From Chryseobacterium daecheongense (GTDB lineage Bacteria; Bacteroidota; Bacteroidia; Flavobacteriales; Weeksellaceae): DNA of 64,000 nucleotides. Positions 31,960 through 41,413 of the stretch are shown here, in pieces. Position 1 is the first letter of the stretch. The number at the start of each line of letters is the position of its first letter. The stretch spans positions 3,224,001-3,288,000 of the forward strand of contig CP115858.1 in NCBI GenBank assembly GCA_027920525.1. Reading direction: 5' to 3'. The notes beneath the pieces are model-generated. The model had not been told where the DNA came from. It worked only from the letters and a program-made list of their open reading frames with translations, and did no database searches. The position numbers were made by a program, and so were the translations under genes.

Positions 31960-34920
31960 ATGAGAAAAACTGCCGTACCGGTTTTATTAGCTTTTTCTGT
32001 GTTTGGATATGCACAAGTAAAAAAGCCTGCCGATTCAACTAAAACAGCCGACATCGAAGAGGTTGTTGTGACGTCTTTGGGGATCAAAAAACAAGCCCGT
32101 TCTTTAACTTACTCCAGCCAACAGATTGGAGGAGATGAACTGACGGCGGTAAAGACTCCCAACCTTTTAAACTCAATCAATGGGAAAGTTTCCAATGTGC
32201 AGATCAATAGAACCAATGGTGTAGGGAGTTCCGTAAGAGTAGTAATGAGGGGAAACAAATCTGTTTCTAATAGTCAGCCATTGTATGTAATTGATGGAAT
32301 TCCTATTATCAATGATGCAGGGAAAGCTCCTGAAATCAGCCAGTACTCGAGCATGCCGGATGCAGGAGATGTATTAAGCTCCATCAATCCGGATGATATT
32401 GAAAGCATCAACTTCCTTAAAGGAGCTTCAGCTTCAGCTCTATATGGTTCTGCGGGAGGTAATGGAGCAATACTTATTACGACAAAAAAAGGGAAAGTAG
32501 GTAGAAGCTCGATCAGTTATAGCTCTAGTTTCAGTGTAGAAAGAGCATATAGTCTTCCTAAGTTACAGCACAGTTATTTGTCTTATGATCCGTCTGTATC
32601 AGGTGATGCTCCGGGGGCTTCTGTGCAGAGTTGGGGAGCAAAAGGGTCTTCAAAGGATTATTTAAAAGATTTTCTACAAAATGGAACAACATGGGTGAAT
32701 AGCCTTTCTTTTCAATCTGGAAATGAGAAATCAACCAATTATTTTTCGATAGGAAATACAACTAATAAAGGAGTCGTTCCCCTTTCCTATTTTGATCAAT
32801 ATAATGTTTCTTTCAGAAACTCGAGTAAATTTCTCGATGATAAACTAACATTAGATGCTAACTTTATAGGCTCTTTACAGAATAGTATAAACAGACAATC
32901 TCCAGGGGTATCTTTCTCTCCTTTAACGAGTTTGTATTGGCTACCAAGAGGAGTAGATTTTGATCAATATGGCCCAGATAACTATTCTTATATTGATAAA
33001 AACAGATTACTGCCGGCACAAAACTGGTGGGAGGTAAAACCTGACGGATCCTTTAAAGGAAATCCGGCTACACAGAATCCATATTGGATATTGAACAGGG
33101 ATAAGGTTACAGTAAATAACAAAAATACCTACAGTGCCGTTGCTTTATCTTACCAGATCAACCCATGGTTAACAGCAAGAGTTCGAGGGAACTATAGTTG
33201 GAGTATTTCAGATAGCCAAAGAGGAATTTCAGCGTATTCAGATCCTGCTTTGTTAGCCAATGGTACTAATGGAAGGCTTCTTAGAAATACATATGAAAAT
33301 TCTTCTACTTATGGAGATGTTTTGTTGGTGGGTAGTCCTAAGTTGAGTGAGGATTTTTCTTTAGACTTTACAGTAGGAGGAAGTATTAATACCTCGAGAA
33401 ATAAAGTTACTCAAATCGATAATTCCTATTTGGTAACCCCCAACTTATTTTCATTAAATAACCTTTTGTGGCCAGGAAACAGAGCACCTGGTGATGGATA
33501 TCATTATATTTATTACAATCTCAAAAAACAAGTGCAATCTGTTTTTGCCAGCGCTTCCGTTGGGTACAAAAATATGTTATATGTTGATATGACATTTAGA
33601 AATGACTGGGATTCTACTCTGGCCTTAACGGGCAGAAAAGGATTTGATTACGAGTCCATAGGAGCCAATGCCATATTATCCTCAGTCTTTAAGCTTCCTG
33701 AGGTTATTAATTTCTGGAAAATAAGAGCTTCTTATGCGACAGTTGGGCTTGGGTTACCGCCAAATATATCGAATGCAATGTTAGAATATAACAAAGGTTA
33801 TTCTTTTGGGGTAGATGCGGGAACAATTGTATATCCTAAGAGTTCTTTTGTTACAGATCCACGTTATAAGGATTTGTTTCCAAAACCTGAATTGAATAAA
33901 ACATTTGAGGCGGGTACTGAATTAAGATTACTAAGAAACAGACTTAATTTTGATTTCACGTATTACGACTCTAATGCGACGAATCAATTACTAGAAACAC
34001 TGATTTCTTCCAATTTAGGGGGTATTCCTACCGGTTCATATTACATTAATGCTGGAAAAATACAAAATACAGGTTTTGAATCTTCATTGTCTTATAAGGT
34101 TTTCAATACAGGAAAATTTGACTGGACCACAACATTGAATGGGTCCGTGAACAGAAACAAGATCGTTGAATTGTTTCCTTCAAGCCTGAATATTCCGCAA
34201 GATCAACTGTTTTCATTAACAGGTGGTGGAAATTATACAAAAATGAAATTAGGTGGATCGTTTGGTGATATTTATGGAATTAAATACCAAAGAGATGCGC
34301 AGGGACGTATTTTGGTGGATAAAGATGGTATTCCATTGGCGACTACAGGGAGCCTTGGATACTTAGGGAATCCGAATCCTAAATTTATTTTAGGTTTCAA
34401 TAATAGTTTTAATATTGGTAAGTTAGGTATTTCCTTCCTTGTTGATGGAAAATTCGGAGGACAGGTACTATCACTTACTGAAAAAGCAAATGATGTATAT
34501 GGTGTAAGCAAAGCTTCTGCGGATGCTCGTGATGCTGGTGGGGTATCTATCCCAAATTCTGTGTATGCACCGGGAACGCCTAATGCAGGACAGGCTTATA
34601 ATGGCAAAACTGATGCAAAAGCTTATTATAAAGCTGTGGGAGGAATTGAAAATAATACAGGGATTGACGAAGCCTATATGTATAGTGCTACCACGGTGCG
34701 TTTACGTCAGGCATCGATCTCATATACCTTTGACGTGAATTCAAAATATATGAAAAGTGCAACATTAAGTCTGGTAGGGACTAACCTGTTTTTCTTCTAT
34801 AAAAAAGCGCCGTTTGATCCTGAGCAGGTATCAGGAAATACACCGGGTGGAGTAGGAGTAGATTCATTTGGTTTGCCAATCACAAGATCTATAGGATTAT
34901 CATTAAAAGCTAACTTCTAA
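31960..34920 (+). CDS. SusC-like TonB-dependent outer-membrane glycan transporter
   Basis: A 986-residue SusC/RagA family protein. After the signal peptide (RKTAVPVLLAFSVFGYAQ) it goes almost directly to IEEVVVTSLG, a TonB-box-like segment, and the plug (about 60-180: LLNSINGKVSNVQINRTNG, PLYVIDGIPI, INFLKGASASALYGSAGGNGAILITTKKGK). It lacks the usual carboxypeptidase-regulatory N-terminal domain. The barrel runs to the final aromatic SLKANF. With the SusD lipoprotein 15 bases downstream it should import released N-glycan oligosaccharides. The promoter has two AraC-type sites. Confidence 0.95.
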   Translation: MRKTAVPVLLAFSVFGYAQVKKPADSTKTADIEEVVVTSLGIKKQARSLTYSSQQIGGDELTAVKTPNLLNSINGKVSNVQINRTNGVGSSVRVVMRGNKSVSNSQPLYVIDGIPIINDAGKAPEISQYSSMPDAGDVLSSINPDDIESINFLKGASASALYGSAGGNGAILITTKKGKVGRSSISYSSSFSVERAYSLPKLQHSYLSYDPSVSGDAPGASVQSWGAKGSSKDYLKDFLQNGTTWVNSLSFQSGNEKSTNYFSIGNTTNKGVVPLSYFDQYNVSFRNSSKFLDDKLTLDANFIGSLQNSINRQSPGVSFSPLTSLYWLPRGVDFDQYGPDNYSYIDKNRLLPAQNWWEVKPDGSFKGNPATQNPYWILNRDKVTVNNKNTYSAVALSYQINPWLTARVRGNYSWSISDSQRGISAYSDPALLANGTNGRLLRNTYENSSTYGDVLLVGSPKLSEDFSLDFTVGGSINTSRNKVTQIDNSYLVTPNLFSLNNLLWPGNRAPGDGYHYIYYNLKKQVQSVFASASVGYKNMLYVDMTFRNDWDSTLALTGRKGFDYESIGANAILSSVFKLPEVINFWKIRASYATVGLGLPPNISNAMLEYNKGYSFGVDAGTIVYPKSSFVTDPRYKDLFPKPELNKTFEAGTELRLLRNRLNFDFTYYDSNATNQLLETLISSNLGGIPTGSYYINAGKIQNTGFESSLSYKVFNTGKFDWTTTLNGSVNRNKIVELFPSSLNIPQDQLFSLTGGGNYTKMKLGGSFGDIYGIKYQRDAQGRILVDKDGIPLATTGSLGYLGNPNPKFILGFNNSFNIGKLGISFLVDGKFGGQVLSLTEKANDVYGVSKASADARDAGGVSIPNSVYAPGTPNAGQAYNGKTDAKAYYKAVGGIENNTGIDEAYMYSATTVRLRQASISYTFDVNSKYMKSATLSLVGTNLFFFYKKAPFDPEQVSGNTPGGVGVDSFGLPITRSIGLSLKANF

Positions 34921-34935
34921 TTTTACAATACTAAA

Positions 34936-36570
34936 ATGAAAATCATTAATATAAAAACATGGGTACTAGGTGCAATAGTATTAGCTTCTGCTTCCGGATG
35001 TACCAGTGAACTTGATCAATATAATCAGGAAAAGTTAGGAGGCCCTGAAAATTTTTATGCCGATTTTAAACTAGTGGTAGACCCGTTGGTATCTATGCAG
35101 AGAGGACTGCAGTCAGATTATCAGCTCTATCCCAATCTAAGTGCAGATATGTTTAGCGGTATGTTCAGTACAGCATCACAGTTTAATGGAGGTAAGAATA
35201 ATATGACCTATTATATGATGGATGGATGGAACAATAGGATTATTGCCAGACAGCAGGACATTTTTAACTATGCTATCAACATGGATAATGCTGCTAAAAA
35301 TATATATGCAGGAATAGATTTTACGGGAACACTCGCTGTGAAAAAAATACTAAGAGTTGTTACAGCTGCAAGGGTTTCCGATAACCATGGCCCGGTTGTG
35401 TATAGTAAATACGACACACCAAATGCTAATGGAACTACAGATTTTGATTCTCAGCAAAGCGCGTATAATCAATTTATTATTGATCTTACTTCTGCAATAA
35501 ATGACCTTCAAGCCATACAGAATAGCCCGGCAACAAAAAATGTAGAAGATAAATCAGCATTAAAAAAGGCAGACTTAGTATACCAGGGAAATATGGGTAA
35601 ATGGGCTAAGCTGGCCAACTCATTGAAGTTGAGGTTAGCAATGCGTATGAGTTATGCAGATCCTGCAAAATCAAAACAATATGCTGAAGAAGCACTTGCG
35701 TCACCAGCAGGATTGATCACTGACAATGAAGATAATGCTTTGATCAGTGTGGGTCAATCGGAATTGAGTTTTATCATTTATTCGTGGGGAGACTGTCTTA
35801 TAGGGGCGCCATTAATGGCTTATATGAACGGATATAACGATCCAAGGCTTCCTGCCTATGCTATTCCGGCAACAGACAGCAATCCACAGATCAATGGTAA
35901 ATACATAGGAATACGACAAGGTATCGATTTATTGAACGGAAAATCTACGTATGGTGGTTTTTCTCAGCCACAGGCAAAATCAGCAGCCGGAGATTATTTT
36001 TCTGCAACAGATGGTAAAATGAAACTGTTTACCGCAGCTGAAACATGGTTCCTTAAAGCGGAGGCTGCATTGAGAGGGTATGCTGGAGCAGGAGCAATCC
36101 AGGCAGATTACGAGACAGGTATTCAACAATCATTTGGAGAGTGGGGAAAAAGTGCAAGTGTTGCTACCTATCTCGCCAATACAACAGCTACAGAAGCTCC
36201 CTATGTTGATCCGAAAAATGCGGCGAATAATATTGGGGTAGGACATCCTGAGCTGAGTACCATTACCATTGCATGGAACAATGCAGATTCTAATGAAAGG
36301 AAATTGGAAAGAATCATTACTCAAAAATGGCTTGCCCTTTATCCGAACGGACCTGAAGCCTGGGCAGAACAAAGAAGAACCGATTATCCGATCCTTTTCA
36401 AAGTAAGACAAAATGATAGTGGAGGGTTAATCAGTACAGATGCGATGATTCGCAGAATTCCTTTCACGGTAGATACCAAGAATTCTTTATTCAACTATCC
36501 TCAGGCATTACAATATTTAGGAGGAGCAGACACTGGAGGAACAAAACTTTGGTGGGATAAGAAGCCATAA
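34936..36570 (+). CDS. SusD/RagB-like glycan-binding lipoprotein (SusD_2 type)
   Basis: A 544-residue surface lipoprotein: leader ends in SASGCTSE with lipidated Cys22. The helical TPR core of the SusD fold is visible (LVYQGNMGKWAKLANSLKLRLAMRMSYADP; ETWFLKAEAALRGYAGAG; ERIITQKWLALYPNGPEAWAEQRRTDYP), which is the SusD_2/RagB-like variant. It covers the SusC barrel and captures the glycan. The gene follows SusC by 15 bases and ends before a long structured element. Confidence 0.94.
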   Translation: MKIINIKTWVLGAIVLASASGCTSELDQYNQEKLGGPENFYADFKLVVDPLVSMQRGLQSDYQLYPNLSADMFSGMFSTASQFNGGKNNMTYYMMDGWNNRIIARQQDIFNYAINMDNAAKNIYAGIDFTGTLAVKKILRVVTAARVSDNHGPVVYSKYDTPNANGTTDFDSQQSAYNQFIIDLTSAINDLQAIQNSPATKNVEDKSALKKADLVYQGNMGKWAKLANSLKLRLAMRMSYADPAKSKQYAEEALASPAGLITDNEDNALISVGQSELSFIIYSWGDCLIGAPLMAYMNGYNDPRLPAYAIPATDSNPQINGKYIGIRQGIDLLNGKSTYGGFSQPQAKSAAGDYFSATDGKMKLFTAAETWFLKAEAALRGYAGAGAIQADYETGIQQSFGEWGKSASVATYLANTTATEAPYVDPKNAANNIGVGHPELSTITIAWNNADSNERKLERIITQKWLALYPNGPEAWAEQRRTDYPILFKVRQNDSGGLISTDAMIRRIPFTVDTKNSLFNYPQALQYLGGADTGGTKLWWDKKP

Positions 36571-36596
36571 TTGTAACTCAATAATTAAAATAGCAC

Positions 36597-36722
36597 AGAG
36601 GCCGTCTCAAATGAAAAGCATGGATTCATGCTTTTCATTCCGGTGTAAAAATGTACAGTATTTTTATTTCTCACAATGTTTCGTTTATGCCGGCGTGAAA
36701 CTTTTGAGATGTCCTCTTTTTT
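36597..36722 (+). terminator. Long structured element after SusD (branched terminator or repeat)
   Basis: AGAGGCCGTCTCAAA (36597-36611) pairs with TTTGAGATGTCCTCT (36703-36717), 13 of 15 positions. Inside it ATGAAAAGCATG (36611-36622) pairs perfectly with 36627-36638, and CCGG occurs on both sides. A T run follows the outer stem. The ends also look like short terminal inverted repeats of a mobile element, but no transposase is present. Confidence 0.6.
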
Positions 36723-36738
36723 ACATCTATAATTTAAT

Positions 36739-38031
36739 ATGGTAAAAAACACTTCCGGAACCCGTTCTATACAACCGATATTCTGGATCTCGTCATTATA
36801 TTTTGCAATGGGAGTACCTTTTGTAACCATTAATGCTGTTTCCGGAATTATGTATAAGGATATGGGTGTTTCGGACTCAAAGATTGCTTTCTGGACAGCT
36901 CTCATTTTATTTTCATGGACATTAAAACCATTGTGGAGCCCTTTCCTTGAAATTTATAAGACAAAAAAGTTCTTTGTAGTTTTTACCCAGTTTGCCATAG
37001 GAATTCTTTTTGCGCTAATTGCGTTAAGTCTGCCTATGCCAGATTTTTTTAAGTACAGCATTGCCCTCTTTGCTGTAGTCGCCTTTTGCGGAGCAACACA
37101 TGATATCGCAGCGGACGGAACTTATATTAATTTTCTTACCAATAAAGAACAGGCAAAATATATAGGATGGCAAGGTGCATTTTATAATCTGGCCAAAATT
37201 ATCAGCAGTGGAGTCCTCGTTTATTTTGCAGGCGTTTTGGAAAAAACCAAAGGCGTTACGCATGCCTGGATGATCATTATGGGAGTATACGCCCTGCTAT
37301 TTTTTATTCTTGCCGTCTATCATTATTCTGTTTTACCCAACGAAAACAAGCTTGAAAAGCAAAAGAACGGAAAAACGGCCGGCAATGTCCGACAGGAACT
37401 TCTGGAAGTCATCACTTCTTTTTTCAAAAAACGAAATATACTCTGGTCGGTATTATTTATTATTTTATATCGTTTTGCAGAGGGATTTGCTATCAAAATT
37501 GCGCCCTTATTTTTCAAAGCACCAAGAACCTCCGGAGGCTTGGGGTTATCTACTTCTGATATAGGGCTTATTTACGGAACCTATGGTTCTGCAGCATTTA
37601 TTTTAGGGTCGGTGCTGGCTGGATACTTTATTTCAGCCCGGGGCCTTAAAAGATCATTGATCTGGTTATGCTGCGCATTTAATATTCCATTTGTTGTGTA
37701 TGCTTTATTGGCTCACTATCAGCCGGATACATTGCTTCCTGTAAGTGTTGCTGTGGTTGTGGAATACTTTGGTTACGGGTTCGGTTTCGTTGGACTTATG
37801 TTGTATATGATGCAGCAGATTGCACCTGGTAAACATAAAACGGCCCATTATGCATTTGCAACAGGGATCATGAATCTTGGAGTTATGATTCCCGGCATGT
37901 TCAGTGGAATGATCAGTGACTGGATAGGATACAAAATGTTTTTCGTATGGGTTTTGATCGCTACGATTCCGGCATTTTTGGTCACTTTAGTTGCACCGTT
38001 TCCTTATCCGGAAAAACAAAAAGAACAATAA
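36739..38031 (+). CDS. MFS transporter (AmpG-like)
   Basis: A 430-residue inner-membrane protein with 12 hydrophobic segments. The start WISSLYFAMGVPFVTINAVSGIMYKDMGVSDSKIAFWTALILFSWTLKPLWSPFLEIY has the pattern of AmpG-type MFS permeases. GTYGSAAFILGSVLAGYFISARGLKRSLIW is the central conserved part. Given the GH130, GH92 and NagB-like neighbours it probably carries a short mannose-GlcNAc sugar, such as Man-beta-1,4-GlcNAc, into the cytosol. The GH130 gene follows after 42 bases. Confidence 0.88.
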   Translation: MVKNTSGTRSIQPIFWISSLYFAMGVPFVTINAVSGIMYKDMGVSDSKIAFWTALILFSWTLKPLWSPFLEIYKTKKFFVVFTQFAIGILFALIALSLPMPDFFKYSIALFAVVAFCGATHDIAADGTYINFLTNKEQAKYIGWQGAFYNLAKIISSGVLVYFAGVLEKTKGVTHAWMIIMGVYALLFFILAVYHYSVLPNENKLEKQKNGKTAGNVRQELLEVITSFFKKRNILWSVLFIILYRFAEGFAIKIAPLFFKAPRTSGGLGLSTSDIGLIYGTYGSAAFILGSVLAGYFISARGLKRSLIWLCCAFNIPFVVYALLAHYQPDTLLPVSVAVVVEYFGYGFGFVGLMLYMMQQIAPGKHKTAHYAFATGIMNLGVMIPGMFSGMISDWIGYKMFFVWVLIATIPAFLVTLVAPFPYPEKQKEQ

Positions 38032-38073
38032 TTCTATTATTAAATAATTTTAAATAAAAGTAAAAAATACTTT

Positions 38074-39045
38074 ATGACATCTCAATCAGCAATGATCCCT
38101 TGGCAGGATCGTCCGGCAGATCGTCACGATATAATGTGGCGTTTCTCTGAAAATCCAATTATCAACAGATATGCAATACCAACATCGAACAGTATATTCA
38201 ATAGCGCGGTAGTCCCTTTTGAAGATGGATTTGCCGGTGTTTTCAGATGTGATAACAAATCTGTACAAATGAATATTTTTGCTGGTTTCAGTAAGGATGG
38301 CATCAATTGGGATATCAACCACGATCCAATTGAAATGAAAGCAGGAAATACAGAAATGATCGAATCTGATTATAAATATGATCCGCGTGTCACTTTTATA
38401 GAAGATCGTTACTGGATCACATGGTGTAACGGATATAACGGACCTACGATCGGAATTGGGTATACCTTTGATTTTAAAGAATTTTTCCAGTGTGAAAATG
38501 CCTTTTTGCCTTTTAACAGAAATGGAGTTCTTTTCCCTGAAAAGATTGATGGAAAATATGCGATGTTGAGCCGTCCCAGTGATAACGGACATACGCCTTT
38601 CGGGGATATCTATATCAGCTATAGTCCTGATATGAAATATTGGGGAGAGCATCGTTGCGTAATGAAAGTAGCTCCATTTGAAGAGAGTGCTTGGCAATGT
38701 ACCAAGATCGGAGGCGGCCCGGTTCCGATAAGAACAGAAGAAGGATGGTTGCTATTTTATCACGGGGTGATCAATACATGTAATGGTTTTCGCTATTCCA
38801 TGGGATCAGCATTGCTTGACCTTGAAAATCCTTCAAAAGTATTGTACAGAACAAAACCTTATCTATTGGCTCCCGCAGAGCTATATGAGCTTACGGGAGA
38901 TGTTCCGAATGTGATTTTTCCTTGTGCGGCATTATCAGAAGGAGACAAAGTTACGGTATATTATGGAGCTGCTGATACGGTGGTTTCCATTGCATTCGGA
39001 TATATTTCAGAAATCATTGATTTCATGAAAAAAAATTCTCTTTAA
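38074..39045 (+). CDS. GH130 beta-1,4-mannosyl-N-acetylglucosamine phosphorylase-like
   Basis: A 323-residue cytosolic protein with the five-blade GH130 features: [37 protein letters not shown] near the start, [35 protein letters not shown], and [21 protein letters not shown]. It has no signal peptide. It resembles the N-glycan branch (BT1033 type) that phosphorolyses Man-beta-1,4-GlcNAc to mannose-1-phosphate and GlcNAc. This suits a locus with GH18 enzymes and a NagB-like gene. The acceptor is inferred from context. Confidence 0.9.
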   Translation: MTSQSAMIPWQDRPADRHDIMWRFSENPIINRYAIPTSNSIFNSAVVPFEDGFAGVFRCDNKSVQMNIFAGFSKDGINWDINHDPIEMKAGNTEMIESDYKYDPRVTFIEDRYWITWCNGYNGPTIGIGYTFDFKEFFQCENAFLPFNRNGVLFPEKIDGKYAMLSRPSDNGHTPFGDIYISYSPDMKYWGEHRCVMKVAPFEESAWQCTKIGGGPVPIRTEEGWLLFYHGVINTCNGFRYSMGSALLDLENPSKVLYRTKPYLLAPAELYELTGDVPNVIFPCAALSEGDKVTVYYGAADTVVSIAFGYISEIIDFMKKNSL

Positions 39046-39149
39046 ATTAGATAAGATTAAAACCATAAGGAAAAGCGTCATTTTCTCGCTTTTAAAATAA
39101 AATTTTCATTTTTTTGTGTAGTCTTAAAAATGTTCAAGATCTCTCCGTT

Positions 39150-41381
39150 ATGAAAAAGGAACTGTTTATTTATTTTTTTGTTGTCCTGTTTGTTCAATCT
39201 GTTAACGCCCAACGTAGAGACGATGTGCTTTCATGGGTAGATCCGTTTATCGGAACCGGAGGGCACGGGCATACGTTTCCGGGAGCTACAACACCTTTCG
39301 GGATGATACAGCTGAGTCCGGATCAGAATACCAAAAGTGGTGACTGGGACTGGTGTTCAGGGTATCATTACAGCAGTAAAACGATTATGGGGTTCAGTCA
39401 TAATCACCTTAGTGGAACAGGCTGGGCCGATCTCGGAGATATCTTAGTGATGCCAACTACCGGAAAAGTAAAAATGGTTCCGGGATCAGAAGAAAATCCT
39501 GATAGCGGATACCGTTCCAAATTCAGTCATGAAAGAGAAACTGCTGCTCCAGGGTATTATTCTGTAATGCTTGACAGCTATGGAATAAAAGCTGAACTGA
39601 CGGCTTCTCCACGGGTAGGGTTTCATAAATATACATTTCCAAAAAGCGAAGAGGCTAATGTAATCATAGATCCTACCAACAAAATCTTCGGAAATATTTA
39701 TCATACACTGGTAAGAATCCAGGGAAACAATAAGATTTCCGGTTATTGCTATAGTAATGGCTGGGGTGGTAAAAGATTTGCTTATTTTGTAATGGAGTTT
39801 TCAAAACCATTTAAATCATACGGAACCTATTCTGAAGGTAAAATAACAGAAAATGAAAGGTTTGCGCTGGCTAAAGATGCAAAGGCTTTTGTAAGATTTT
39901 CTACACAGGAAAATGAAAGCATTGAAGTAAAAGTCTCTTTATCCCCGGTAAGTACGGAAGGAGCACAGGAAAATTTTGATGCAGAAGCAAAGAATGTTGA
40001 TTTTGCTCAAGCTAAAGAAACTGCCCAAAAAACATGGAGAGACCTGATCAACAGATTCCAGATCACAGGCGGAACCGATGACCAGAGAAAAATATTTTAT
40101 ACTGGTGTTTACCATACTTTCATTGCTCCGAATCTTTATATGGATACCAATGGAGATTATGTGGCTGCCCAGGAAAATATGAATACCAAATGGTTCACCA
40201 ATTATAGCACATATTCTTATTGGGATGGCTTCAGAGCAACACATCCGTTGCTTACCATTATGGATCAGAAACACACCAAAGAATTTGCAAACTCATTGAT
40301 CAGCAGGTATACAGATCGCAAGGATCACATGCCAATCTGGGAACTTTGTGGATATGACAATTTCTGTATGTTGGGCTACCATAGTGTTTCGGTTATTTGG
40401 GATGCTATTTCTAAAGGTGTACCGGGAATTGATCATGAGAAGGCGTTCGCCGCGATGAAAGATGCTTCCTTAACGGATAAAATGAGCAGCAGCGATGGCG
40501 GTGGAGGTCTTAACGATTACATTAAATTAGGTTATACTCCTTCAGAAAACGGAGCTTCTGTATCCGCCACCCTGGAATATGCCTATGATGATTGGTGCAT
40601 CCAGCAATTGGCTGAAAAATTAGGCAAAAAAGAAGATGCAGAAGTTTATAAAAAACGCTCAATGAATTTTCTTAATACTTTCAATAAAGAAAATAATCAC
40701 TTCTGGCCTAAGCAAAAAAACGGACAATTTCTGGCTGATTTCCCTTTAAACGACTGGAAAAAGCTTCAGCCGCACTGGGTATCAGGAAACATCTGGGCAT
40801 ATGATTTCTTTGCTCCTCACCAGATCGATGAAATGATGAATCTTTATGGTGGAAAAAAAGGATTTGAAGAAAAATTAGATAGAACATTTACAGAAACCCT
40901 TAAAATGGAAGGGGAACAACATGTTGATATTTCAGGATTTATCGGATCTCTTGGATTTGGAGATGAACCGGGACACCATGTTCCTTATCTTTACAATTAT
41001 GCAGGAGCTCCCTACAAAACCCAGAAAATGATCAAATTTATCCGTGACAATATGTACGCAGCAAAGCCAGACGGGATTGTAAATAATGAAGATTGCGGCC
41101 AGATGTCTGCATGGTATATTTTCTCTTCTTTAGGTTTTTATCCCGTTACTCCGGGAAAACCTGTGTATGCGATCGGAGCACCACAATTCCCAAAAGCTTC
41201 CTTAAAGCTGGAGAACGGAAAAACATTTACTGTGATCGCAGAGAAAATATCGGATAAAAATATTTACGTTCAGAAAATGTTTTTGAATGGTAAAGAATTT
41301 AAAAGCTGGGAATTGAATCACAGTGATATTATGAATGGGGGCGAACTGAAATTTGTGATGGGAAGTAAGCCCGTAAAATAG
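39150..41381 (+). CDS. GH92 alpha-mannosidase (canonical acid Glu)
   Basis: I start at 39150, which gives the signal peptide KKELFIYFFVVLFVQSVNAQ and 743 residues. The N-terminal beta-sandwich begins DVLSWVDPFIGTGGHGHTFPGATTPFGMIQLSPD. The (alpha/alpha)6 barrel carries DGFRATHPLLTIMDQ and DGGGGLNDYIKLGYTP. The catalytic acid Glu606 is in GDEPGHHVPYLYNYAG, and NNEDCGQMSAWYIFSSLGFYP holds the base region. GH92 enzymes are calcium-dependent inverting exo-alpha-mannosidases. It should trim the outer alpha-1,2 or alpha-1,3 mannoses. Confidence 0.94.
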   Translation: MKKELFIYFFVVLFVQSVNAQRRDDVLSWVDPFIGTGGHGHTFPGATTPFGMIQLSPDQNTKSGDWDWCSGYHYSSKTIMGFSHNHLSGTGWADLGDILVMPTTGKVKMVPGSEENPDSGYRSKFSHERETAAPGYYSVMLDSYGIKAELTASPRVGFHKYTFPKSEEANVIIDPTNKIFGNIYHTLVRIQGNNKISGYCYSNGWGGKRFAYFVMEFSKPFKSYGTYSEGKITENERFALAKDAKAFVRFSTQENESIEVKVSLSPVSTEGAQENFDAEAKNVDFAQAKETAQKTWRDLINRFQITGGTDDQRKIFYTGVYHTFIAPNLYMDTNGDYVAAQENMNTKWFTNYSTYSYWDGFRATHPLLTIMDQKHTKEFANSLISRYTDRKDHMPIWELCGYDNFCMLGYHSVSVIWDAISKGVPGIDHEKAFAAMKDASLTDKMSSSDGGGGLNDYIKLGYTPSENGASVSATLEYAYDDWCIQQLAEKLGKKEDAEVYKKRSMNFLNTFNKENNHFWPKQKNGQFLADFPLNDWKKLQPHWVSGNIWAYDFFAPHQIDEMMNLYGGKKGFEEKLDRTFTETLKMEGEQHVDISGFIGSLGFGDEPGHHVPYLYNYAGAPYKTQKMIKFIRDNMYAAKPDGIVNNEDCGQMSAWYIFSSLGFYPVTPGKPVYAIGAPQFPKASLKLENGKTFTVIAEKISDKNIYVQKMFLNGKEFKSWELNHSDIMNGGELKFVMGSKPVK

Positions 41382-41413
41382 AATTAATAAACAATAACGA
41401 AATATAAGTATCA

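Noticed and set aside
36597..36717. Insertion sequence or MITE
   Set aside because: Terminal-repeat-like ends exist, but no transposase, no target duplication seen and no second copy in the window; a structured terminator explains it as well.
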